Of a stretch of DNA of 60,778 nucleotides, positions 23,442-30,626 are shown in pieces. A program made the translations under genes and the position numbers. Source of the stretch: CALMFQ01 sp964495595. GTDB lineage: Bacteria; Pseudomonadota; Gammaproteobacteria; Burkholderiales; SCOH01. The notes below the pieces were generated by a model. The model ran no database searches and was not told the DNA's origin. It saw nothing but the letters and a program-made list of their open reading frames with translations. Numbering within the stretch: position 1 is the stretch's first letter; every line of letters begins with the position of its first letter. The stretch lies in the NCBI GenBank assembly GCA_964495595.1, contig CAZBWH010000005.1:1-60778 (forward strand). The letters run 5' to 3'.

Positions 23442-24992
23442 TTAGGGTGATTTTTGCCAGCCATTTCTGCCAACGCCCCCGCCAGCCTGTGGTTTATCCG
23501 CCAATTCAGCCCGAATTCCGCCCACCGTCCGCAATATTGGCCCATTGGCCCGCAGTGAGGCTGGCAATGTATCGAGCGCCGCCCTTGCGGCCGTTCGAGA
23601 CTCAAACGATCCGTACAAAACCCCGACCCGGCCGCTGCTTGCCACCTGATAAACAAAGAGCTGCCCACCCTCCACCCCCCCCGCAGACTGGCGCAGATAT
23701 CTGTCGATATCAGTGCGGCCGTCGGCATTCACCGTCAGCAACTGGATAGACACCTGTTGTGCCGGTGCGCCCTCCAGCCAGGCAGAGGTCGCCTGCAAAC
23801 GCTGCTGCAGCAACGTCTGCGGAGCCGCCACCCGTGCGCTTCCCGCATTCATCCCAGCTATCGGCGGCGATGACGGAGACGCGGATGTGGCGGCTTCTTT
23901 GGTAACGGCTCTAGCAGTCTGTCGGACTGGAGACTCATCTGCTGCGCCATTGGGAGAAACGGGAAAATCTGTCCTCGTTTTCCCACTCGGTTCGCTGTGA
24001 TCGCTCAAGTCCGACAGGGCGCTAGTCGTGGCTGGGAGCTGGCTGACAGCGGGCCCCGCACCCAGCCTGGCTGGCATGGGATGCAGCCCCATTCCGAGCA
24101 GCACCCCGCATGCCACACCCAGCGCCAGAGCCCCACCCACCCAGAGCGACACAAGGGGAAAGCGACGATGACCGCCAAAGTCACTGTCCTCGATAGCTCG
24201 CCGGGCATGGCGCGGCTCGACACGGTAGGCATTGTCGGCGAATGCCGCCAGCAGCGATTTGTCGGCCAGGATATTGATCCGCCTGGTCAGACCTTGCGAC
24301 GCTGTTGCGATCATGCGGACAGCCGCATCGCTGAAGTTGTCCGGCCCCTTGTAACCGGCGGCACGCATCCGGAAGGACAAATACTGACCGACATCGCCGC
24401 GCCGCAACGGTTCCAGCTCAAAACTGTGAACGATACGCTCACGTAGCTGCCGCATGGCACTCTGCCCCAGAATGGCGTTGAGCTCGGGCTGCCCGAACAG
24501 CACCATCTGCAGCAATTTGTGGTGCCCGTTCTCCAGATTGGACAAAAGGCGGATCTCTTCCAGCGACTCGGCCGGCATCGCATGTGCCTCATCGACCAAT
24601 ACAACCACCTGCCTCCCCGCTGCGTATCGCTCGATCAGCCGGTCCTGCAAGGCCCGCATCACCGCCCCTTGCCGCTGCCCGCCCAGGTCAAGCCGCAGTT
24701 CGTCGGCAATTGCATAGAGAATTTCATCACGGGCATAGCTGGGATTGGCCAAGTAGACGATATCGACCTGATCGGCCAACCGGTCGATCAGCATCCTGCA
24801 CAACATGGTTTTGCCACTCCCGACCTCGCCAGTCACCCTGACGATCCCCTCTCCGCTGGTGACGGCGTACAACAAGGCATCAAGCGTCTCGCCACGATTG
24901 GCTCCTGCATAGAAGAACGCCGGGTGCGGGGTAATCCTGAACGGAGGGTCGGTAAGGCCGAAGTGAGTCAGATACAGTGGCGCAGTGGCCAT
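23442..24992 (-). CDS. mshM: MshM/ExeA-like AAA ATPase with C-terminal SPOR-like domain
   Basis: 516 residues from ATG 24992 (MATAPLYLTHFGLTDPPFRI), with AGGA upstream. An N-terminal AAA domain has Walker A (GEVGSGKT, about 55-62) and Walker B (VVVLVDEAHAM). A membrane helix lies at about 280-300 (SLWVGGALALGVACGVLLGM). The linker is followed by a C-terminal SPOR-like peptidoglycan-binding domain (VSIQLLTVNADGRTDIDRYL; RVGVLYGSFESRTAARAALD). ExeA-type proteins help insert the secretin through peptidoglycan. Residues about 323-360 are encoded by an inserted repeat (copy B), yet the frame stays open. Confidence 0.88.
   Translation of the reverse strand: MATAPLYLTHFGLTDPPFRITPHPAFFYAGANRGETLDALLYAVTSGEGIVRVTGEVGSGKTMLCRMLIDRLADQVDIVYLANPSYARDEILYAIADELRLDLGGQRQGAVMRALQDRLIERYAAGRQVVVLVDEAHAMPAESLEEIRLLSNLENGHHKLLQMVLFGQPELNAILGQSAMRQLRERIVHSFELEPLRRGDVGQYLSFRMRAAGYKGPDNFSDAAVRMIATASQGLTRRINILADKSLLAAFADNAYRVEPRHARRAIEDSDFGGHRRFPLVSLWVGGALALGVACGVLLGMGLHPMPARLGAGPAVSQLPATTSALSDLSDHSEPSGKTRTDFPVSPNGAADESPVRQTARAVTKEAATSASPSSPPIAGMNAGSARVAAPQTLLQQRLQATSAWLEGAPAQQVSIQLLTVNADGRTDIDRYLRQSAGGVEGGQLFVYQVASSGRVGVLYGSFESRTAARAALDTLPASLRANGPILRTVGGIRAELADKPQAGGGVGRNGWQKSP
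23911..24041. repeat. Dispersed inverted-end repeat, copy B, inside mshM
   Basis: This copy begins CTAGCAGTCTGTCGGACTGG and its inverted end is CTCAAGTCCGACAGGGCGCT (ending AG at 24025). Homology with copy A continues to about 24041 (GTGGCTGGGAGC). The inverted ends match at about 18 of 22 positions. It is in frame in mshM, encoding a Ser/Asp/Thr-rich piece (ALSDLSDHSEPSGKTRTDFP) in the linker between the membrane helix and the SPOR-like domain. Copy B lacks about 50 central bases present in copy A. Confidence 0.8.
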
Positions 24993-25005
24993 CGGAACAA
25001 TCCTG

Positions 25006-26448
25006 TCATGTCTTGAAATCGGAGCCAAGGCGGCCGTACAAGGTGGTACGGTTGATACCCAGCAATCTTGCCGCCTGACTGACGTTACCATTTGACAGCC
25101 GCAATGCAGCCTGGATGTAGCGGTTTTCCCAGGCTTTCAGGGTCTGATCCAGATTAAAACCCGCGCTGTACTGCAACTCACGCATCACCGCGTGGGTCAA
25201 CTCATCCTGCCAGTCTGCGGGTCGGTCGGCCAGTTCGGCAACAGCACCGACATCGAACTCGGCCTTAACCTGTGCTGCATCGAGCAACTGCCCCGGATAG
25301 CGCGTAGTCAGCCGGATCACGATATTACGCAGTTCCCGTACGTTGCCTGGAAAAGGATAGGCCATCCAGGCTGACTCCGCTTCAGCCGTAAACCTGAACG
25401 GCTCGCAGTGCATCTGGCTACAGTAGCGATCGCGGAAATGTGCCATCAGAATCAGTCGATCCCGGCCCAACTCCCTGAGCGGCGGCATGTCAATGCAAAA
25501 TACCGACAAACGGTGATACAGATCGGCACGAAACCTGCCTCCTCTGGCTTCCTCGCGCAAATCCCGATTGGTTGCCGCAATGATGCGGGCCCGACTGAAC
25601 CGGACCTGTGTTTCGCCCACGCGCTGAAAATCACCTGTCTCCAGTACCCGAAGCAACTTGGACTGCATTTCCAGCGGCAATTCACCGATTTCATCCAGAA
25701 ACAGACTCCCTTCCCCTGCATCTTCGAAATAGCCAGGGCGGGTCGATACGGCCCCGGTAAAGGCCCCTTTTGCATGGCCGAACAGGGTCGATTCCACCAG
25801 GCTGGGTGCAATCGCTGCACAATTGAACACCAGGTAGGGCTTGGCCGATACGCGGCTGGCCTGGTGCAAGGCACGTGCGACCAACTCCTTGCCGGTTCCC
25901 GATTCGCCCACGATCAGCACCGGAAATGGCGCCACGGCAAACTGGCGAATCTGGCTGCGCAATCGCTCCAACAGTTCACTGGTGCCAACCAGAGCCAGAT
26001 CGGCGGCAGCAGGAATCGGCTCAACGCCCAACGCTCGCTGAGCCTGCACCAGCTTCTCCCGGATCTGCTCGGGCGAACAGGGCTTGGCAACGAAATCGGC
26101 AGCCCCCAGCCCCAGTGCGTGACGGGCGTTGACCTCCTGACTCTGGCCGGACAAGACTACGATCCGGATATCCGGCACCATCGCCAGCAGTTCGCTGATC
26201 AACCGGAAACCTTCATCCGGCCGATGCGGATGAGGAGGCAATCCCAAGTCAACCAAGGCCAGCTGCGGTAGCCGGTCCTGTTGGCGCAGCAACTGCAAAG
26301 CATGGTCACAGCTGTCGGCCGCCAGGATCGCAAACTGCTTGCGCAAGGCGAACTGCAGCGTATCGGCAATCAACGGGTCGTCGTCAACCAGCAAGAGCAG
26401 CGGCAGAGCCTCGCCAGCGGCCGGCGAGGCAGGAGAGATCGGGTTCAT
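25006..26448 (-). CDS. Sigma-54-type (NtrC-family) response regulator
   Basis: 480 residues. A receiver domain (LLLLVDDDPLIADTLQFALR, phospho-acceptor Asp in ALVDLGLPPHPHRPDEGF, Lys in DFVAKPCS) is followed by an AAA+ central domain. That domain has Walker A (GESGTGKELVARAL), the sigma-54 contact loop GAFTGA intact, Walker B (GSLFLDEIGELP) and an R-finger region. The C-terminus is a Fis-type HTH (NGNVSQAARLLGINRTTLYG). It resembles PrsR-type regulators. It lies 13 bp upstream of mshM on the same strand. No partner kinase is seen. I found no convincing -24/-12 site upstream of it. Confidence 0.9.
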   Translation of the reverse strand: MNPISPASPAAGEALPLLLLVDDDPLIADTLQFALRKQFAILAADSCDHALQLLRQQDRLPQLALVDLGLPPHPHRPDEGFRLISELLAMVPDIRIVVLSGQSQEVNARHALGLGAADFVAKPCSPEQIREKLVQAQRALGVEPIPAAADLALVGTSELLERLRSQIRQFAVAPFPVLIVGESGTGKELVARALHQASRVSAKPYLVFNCAAIAPSLVESTLFGHAKGAFTGAVSTRPGYFEDAGEGSLFLDEIGELPLEMQSKLLRVLETGDFQRVGETQVRFSRARIIAATNRDLREEARGGRFRADLYHRLSVFCIDMPPLRELGRDRLILMAHFRDRYCSQMHCEPFRFTAEAESAWMAYPFPGNVRELRNIVIRLTTRYPGQLLDAAQVKAEFDVGAVAELADRPADWQDELTHAVMRELQYSAGFNLDQTLKAWENRYIQAALRLSNGNVSQAARLLGINRTTLYGRLGSDFKT

Positions 26449-26599
26449 GGTTCACAATTCCTGATTCGGAGCAACCGGGCTACGGGCCCGCTTGTAGTTG
26501 TACTCATGCCTGCTGCAACACGCAAGAAACGCATTGCCGCCAGCCAGATGCTGCCAGCGAGGAAGGCGGGTCAACCGGCATCGGTTACATCGGCAAACA

Positions 26600-26613
26600 A
26601 ATTCGTCTAGAAT
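26600..26613 (+). promoter_or_regulatory. Candidate -10 element for the mla operon
   Basis: TAGAAT at 26608-26613 lies 40 bp before mlaF. A -35-like GTTACA (4 of 6 to consensus) lies 18 bp upstream of it. The same TAGAAT hexamer precedes several other operons in this window. Confidence 0.45.
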
Positions 26614-26652
26614 CTGCCCGCTGCTTCATCAAACAACAATGGGATATTCCGA

Positions 26653-27465
26653 GTGACCGGCGCCAATCTGGTTGAAGTTGACAATGTCAGCTTCGCCTAC
26701 GACAGCCAGCGCACGATACTGCGCGGCATCAACCTGACCATTCCGAAAGGCAAGGTCGTCGCCATCATGGGCGGCTCCGGCTGCGGCAAAACTACCCTGC
26801 TGCGCCTGATCGGCGGTCAGATCCGTCCCACCAGTGGCGCGGTTCGTGTTGCCGGACAAACGGTCCACCGACTCGATGAAGACGGTCTGTATACCTTGCG
26901 CCGCAAGATGGGCATGCTGTTCCAGTTCGGAGCACTGTTTACCGACATGTCGGTTTATGACAATGTTGCCTTCCAGATGCGCGAGCATACACGCCTGCCG
27001 GAGGAAATGATCCACGATCTGGTGCTAATGAAACTGCACGCTGTGGGCCTGCGCGGTGCGCACCATCTGATGCCATCCGAACTGTCCGGAGGCATGGCAC
27101 GCCGGGTGGCATTGGCCAGGGCCATTGCGCTGGACCCCATGCTGATCATGTACGACGAACCGTTTGCCGGACTTGATCCGATTTCACTGGGCGTTATCGG
27201 CCAGCTGATTCGCAAATTGAACGATGCGCTGGGCGCAACCTCGATTTTGGTGACTCATGACATCATGGAATCGCTCAAAATCGTCGACTACGTCTATTTT
27301 GTATCCGAAGGCGTGATTGTGGCCGAAGGCACCGCAGACGAAATCCGCTCGTCAAACACGCCCTTCGTCCACCAGTTCGTCAACGGCGAGCCGGATGGCC
27401 CCGTACCCTTCCAGTATCCGGCACCCGACTACGCCACCGACCTGCAGGGAAACCGCCGTGCTTGA
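26653..27465 (+). CDS. mlaF: MlaF, ATPase of the Mla phospholipid transporter
   Basis: 270 residues starting at GTG 26653. Walker A (GGSGCGKTT), Q-loop (LFQFGALFTDMSV, the FQ-FGALF form typical of MlaF), signature (LSGGMARR) and Walker B (LIMYDEPFAGLDP) are present. The C-terminal extension (HQFVNGEPDGPVPFQYPAPD) is the tail that docks on the neighbouring subunit in the characterised E. coli complex. It opens a six-gene operon, mlaFEDCBA, and its stop overlaps the mlaE start by 8 bp. Confidence 0.95.
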   Translation: MTGANLVEVDNVSFAYDSQRTILRGINLTIPKGKVVAIMGGSGCGKTTLLRLIGGQIRPTSGAVRVAGQTVHRLDEDGLYTLRRKMGMLFQFGALFTDMSVYDNVAFQMREHTRLPEEMIHDLVLMKLHAVGLRGAHHLMPSELSGGMARRVALARAIALDPMLIMYDEPFAGLDPISLGVIGQLIRKLNDALGATSILVTHDIMESLKIVDYVYFVSEGVIVAEGTADEIRSSNTPFVHQFVNGEPDGPVPFQYPAPDYATDLQGNRRA

Positions 27466-28255
27466 CACACTGACATCCAGCCTGCGCACCGTCGGCCACA
27501 AAGTAACCGAAGGCATCTGGCGCATCGGCTTTGCGACCCGTTTTTTCATTGCGGTGCTGATGTACTCAGGCATGGCATTTCGCCGTTTCAACCTCACCAT
27601 CCGGGAAATTTATTTTACCGGCGTCCTGAGCCTGATCATCATCCTGATCTCCGGACTGTTTGTCGGCATGGTACTGGGCCTGCAAGGCTACGACACCCTG
27701 CAGCGCTACGGATCATCGGAAGCGCTCGGAGTCTTGGTGGCATTGTCACTGGTGCGCGAGCTGGGCCCGGTGATTTCCGCCCTGCTGTTTGCCAGCCGCG
27801 CCGGCTCCGCGATCACGGCCGAAATCGGCTTGATGAAAACGACCGAACAGCTTTCCGCAATGGAAATGATGGCCGTCAACCCGATCGCCCGAGTTGTCGC
27901 GCCACGCTTCTGGGCCGGAGTGTTTTCCATGCCCCTGCTGGCAGCAATGTTCTCGGCAATGGGCGTGATCGGAGGATACCTGGTCGGCGTCAAGCTGATC
28001 GGAGTCGATGAGGGCGCATTCTGGTCGCAGATGCAGTCTTCAGTCGATGTACGACTCGACATTGTCAACGGAGTCATCAAGAGCTTCGTTTTTGGTATTG
28101 CCGTCACCTTGATTTCAGTTTTTGAAGGTTACGATGCTGTTCCAACGGCTGAAGGGGTATCCGGAGCAACGACGCGCACCGTGGTTACCTCGTCACTGGC
28201 GATATTGGCGCTGGATTTCATTTTAACTGCATTCATGTTTCGGGGAGTTGGCTGA
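27458..28255 (+). CDS. mlaE: MlaE, permease of the Mla transporter
   Basis: 265 residues from GTG 27458, inside the end of mlaF. The permease motif is visible as LVRELGPVISALLFASRAGS and GLMKTTEQLSAMEMMAVNPI, where the E-L-G-P and A-M..M segment is diagnostic for MlaE. Multiple membrane segments (FTGVLSLIIILISGLFVGMV; SMPLLAAMFSAMGVIGGYLV) follow. It forms the inner-membrane channel that moves phospholipids between the membrane and MlaD. Its stop overlaps the mlaD start. Confidence 0.95.
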   Translation: MLDTLTSSLRTVGHKVTEGIWRIGFATRFFIAVLMYSGMAFRRFNLTIREIYFTGVLSLIIILISGLFVGMVLGLQGYDTLQRYGSSEALGVLVALSLVRELGPVISALLFASRAGSAITAEIGLMKTTEQLSAMEMMAVNPIARVVAPRFWAGVFSMPLLAAMFSAMGVIGGYLVGVKLIGVDEGAFWSQMQSSVDVRLDIVNGVIKSFVFGIAVTLISVFEGYDAVPTAEGVSGATTRTVVTSSLAILALDFILTAFMFRGVG

Positions 28256-28761
28256 TGAATCGAGCCACCATTGACCTGTGGGTCGGCATTTTCGTAACGC
28301 TCGGCATCGCCGCGCTAGTGTTTCTGGCGCTGAAAGTCGGCAATCTGGCGTCATTTGGCAGTGAACCCATGTATGACGTCACCGCCGAATTCGACAACAT
28401 CGGCGGCCTCAAGGTAAGGGCACCGGTTCGTAGTGCCGGGGTAGTGGTCGGGCGGGTGACAGACATTCAGTTTGACACCAGAAAATACGTTGCCGTGGTA
28501 TCAATGTCCTTGAGTCAGCGATACCAGTTCAGCAAAGACACCTCCGCTCAGGTACTCACATCCGGGTTGCTTGGCGAACAATATGTCGGCTTGCAGGCTG
28601 GTGGCGATGAAACCAATCTGGCTAACGGAGACCGGATCAAGATCACCTCGTCTGCCGTAGTGCTTGAAAACCTGATTTCACGCTTCATGTTCAGTAGTGC
28701 CGAAAAATCCGGACAGCCAGCGGAAGGCCCCACCCAGACGGCCCGCGACTCCGGAAAATGA
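28255..28761 (+). CDS. mlaD: MlaD, MCE-domain subunit of the Mla transporter
   Basis: 168 residues. One N-terminal anchor (DLWVGIFVTLGIAALVFLAL) and a single MCE domain (YDVTAEFDNIGGLKVRAPVR; VVVGRVTDIQFD; LLGEQYVGLQAGG) are present. Six copies form the hexameric periplasmic ring that holds the lipid channel. The length is normal for MlaD of this class. The ATGA start is coupled to mlaE. Confidence 0.95.
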   Translation: MNRATIDLWVGIFVTLGIAALVFLALKVGNLASFGSEPMYDVTAEFDNIGGLKVRAPVRSAGVVVGRVTDIQFDTRKYVAVVSMSLSQRYQFSKDTSAQVLTSGLLGEQYVGLQAGGDETNLANGDRIKITSSAVVLENLISRFMFSSAEKSGQPAEGPTQTARDSGK

Positions 28762-28791
28762 TCGAACTGTTCAACGACTGGAACTGACATC

Positions 28792-29388
28792 ATGAACAAA
28801 TTCCTGCTCCTGCTCACCTTGCTGGCCAATCTGGCATTTGCCGCCCCGGCACCAGAGGACATGGTTCGCAGCACATCAAAAGATGTGCTGGAAATCCTGA
28901 AAAAGGAAAAAAACGACCGCAAAGCCAGAGAGCAGGTCCAGGCGCGGGTACTGCCCAGCTTCGACTTCAGCCGCATGACCGCACTGGCCGTCGGGCGCCA
29001 TTGGCGGGTGGCCACTCCGGAACAGAAAGCCCAACTGACCGATGAATTCCGTGAGCTGCTGATCCGTACCTATTCTTCAGCACTGACCACCTACAAGGCT
29101 CAGTCAGTCGAGATCAAACCACTCCGGGCAGACGACAGCGCAACCGACGTGACGGTTCTGACCGAGGTCGCGGTCGCCAATCAGCAGCCCGTATCAATCA
29201 ACTACAGCCTGCGCAAGACCGACCAAGGCTGGAAGGTTTATGACGTAATCGTTGCAGGGGTCAGCCTGGTTACCAACTACCGGGGCACCTTCAACGAGGC
29301 CGTTCAGGCCAACGGACTCGATGGCCTGCTAAGACTACTGAAAGACAAAAACCAGAGCGGCAGTTCGCTGAAAACGGACAAAACCTGA
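28792..29388 (+). CDS. mlaC: MlaC, periplasmic phospholipid carrier
   Basis: 198 residues. The signal peptide is MNKFLLLLTLLANLAFAAPA. The body has the MlaC/Ttg2D fold markers FDFSRMTALAVGRHWRVATP, LIRTYSSALTTYKAQSVEI and QGWKVYDVIVAGVSLVTNYR. It shuttles phospholipid between the inner-membrane MlaFEDB complex and outer-membrane MlaA, both encoded in the same operon. Its stop overlaps the mlaB ATG. Confidence 0.95.
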   Translation: MNKFLLLLTLLANLAFAAPAPEDMVRSTSKDVLEILKKEKNDRKAREQVQARVLPSFDFSRMTALAVGRHWRVATPEQKAQLTDEFRELLIRTYSSALTTYKAQSVEIKPLRADDSATDVTVLTEVAVANQQPVSINYSLRKTDQGWKVYDVIVAGVSLVTNYRGTFNEAVQANGLDGLLRLLKDKNQSGSSLKTDKT

Positions 29389-29666
29389 TGAAACATCTTG
29401 CCCTTGGTTCCCAGCTCACGCTGACCCAAACCCCTTCGCTACTGGAAAGCCTGACAAAACAGCTTGAAGCCCCGGCAACCACACTGGATCTGTCTGGCGT
29501 CAATGAGATCGACTCAAGTGCCGTCAGCTTGTTGCTTGCCTGTCAGCGCCGGGCCCATGAACGCGACATTGCCTTGCATTTCCAGCACCTCCCTCCGGCA
29601 CTGCGCAGCCTGATGGATCTTTATTCCGTTACCGCCCTGATCCCGGACACAACCGCCGGCCGCTGA
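29388..29666 (+). CDS. mlaB: MlaB, STAS-domain regulator of the Mla ATPase
   Basis: 92 residues forming one STAS domain. The signature VNEIDSSAVSLLLACQRR contains the conserved D-S-S where MlaB contacts MlaF. It is required for stable MlaF assembly in E. coli. The length is standard. The start is coupled (ATGA) to mlaC, and mlaA follows 15 bp later. Confidence 0.93.
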   Translation: MKHLALGSQLTLTQTPSLLESLTKQLEAPATTLDLSGVNEIDSSAVSLLLACQRRAHERDIALHFQHLPPALRSLMDLYSVTALIPDTTAGR

Positions 29667-29681
29667 CAGCGAACCTTACCC

Positions 29682-30410
29682 ATGCCAACCCCAATTGTCC
29701 GACGGGCCCGCCATACTGCACTGCTCTTGGTGCTCCCCATCTTTATCGGTTGTGCCAGCACACATCCCCAAGACCCGTGGGAACCATACAACCGAGCCAT
29801 GCACCGGTTCAACACCGAGGCCGATACCTATTTGATGAAGCCTTTGGCGCGAAGCTACAACTATCTACTTCCGCCGGTAATCCACCAAGGCTTGGGCAAT
29901 GCCTACAACAATCTGGGCGAAGTGCGCAATCTGGGCAACAATCTGCTGCAAGGCAAACCGGAATATGCTGCAGACAGTTTTGCCAGGTTGCTGGTCAACA
30001 GCACCTTTGGAATCGGCGGATTATTTGACATCATGGCCGAAGCAGGTGTGCCGGCAAGAACCGAGGACTTCGGGCAGACGCTGGCCGTCTGGGGCGTGGT
30101 CGATGGGCCATACCTGGTATTACCGTTGATGGGCCCCAGCACGGTCAGGGATAGCGCGGGAATGGGTGGAGATTATGTCTTCGGCGTACTGGATAACTTT
30201 AACAATGTTCGGATTCGCAACAGCTATTACGGAGCGCGCACCATTCACAAGCGCTCAGAGCTGCTCAACATGACCACCCTGGTTGACCAGGCCTCGTTCG
30301 ACCCCTACTCGTTTGCCCGCGATGGCTACCTGCAACGCCGCCGGTTTGTCATATTCGACGGCAATCCGCCCCGCCAATACGACCCTGACGATCCGGAACT
30401 GCCGGAATAA
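29682..30410 (+). CDS. mlaA: MlaA/VacJ outer-membrane lipoprotein
   Basis: 242 residues. The lipobox FIGCAS gives a lipidated Cys near residue 24, and the mature start DPWEPYNRAMHRFNTEAD is diagnostic of VacJ/MlaA. Conserved downstream blocks are LGNAYNNLGEVRNLGNNLLQ, NSTFGIGGLFDIMAEAG, and GPYLVLPLMGPSTVRDSAG. It removes mislocalised phospholipid from the outer leaflet. In E. coli the gene lies outside the mla operon; here it is the last member. Confidence 0.95.
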   Translation: MPTPIVRRARHTALLLVLPIFIGCASTHPQDPWEPYNRAMHRFNTEADTYLMKPLARSYNYLLPPVIHQGLGNAYNNLGEVRNLGNNLLQGKPEYAADSFARLLVNSTFGIGGLFDIMAEAGVPARTEDFGQTLAVWGVVDGPYLVLPLMGPSTVRDSAGMGGDYVFGVLDNFNNVRIRNSYYGARTIHKRSELLNMTTLVDQASFDPYSFARDGYLQRRRFVIFDGNPPRQYDPDDPELPE

Positions 30411-30479
30411 GTAGCAAAAGGCCATTCTGGCTTTCAGACGGGCCAGTCTGGGCGGCCTGCGTTATCGACAACGAAAAAA

Positions 30480-30560
30480 ACATTCCCGAACGCAGTTTTT
30501 CTGACGTGAAAATAGTATAAATACTCTATAGGCTATCCTCGCAGCATATGTACCGGGAGC
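30480..30560 (+). promoter_or_regulatory. Probable promoter region of the esterase gene
   Basis: This AT-rich patch in the 216-bp gap after mlaA holds a symmetric AGTATAAATACT sequence near 30515-30526, which includes a TATAAA. A second -10-like CTATAG lies just downstream. No good -35 hexamer at 17 bp is evident. The dyad could equally be an operator. Confidence 0.35.
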
Positions 30561-30626
30561 GCTACCGACAGCCTCCTCTCGCGTACAACACTCAAAACAG
30601 ATGGATCAAGACGAAACGGAGACTTT

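Noticed and set aside
30425..30445. Neisseria-type DNA uptake sequence
   Set aside because: One near match (CCCGTCTGAA in reverse) lies after mlaA, but no second copy was noticed and the first base differs from the consensus.
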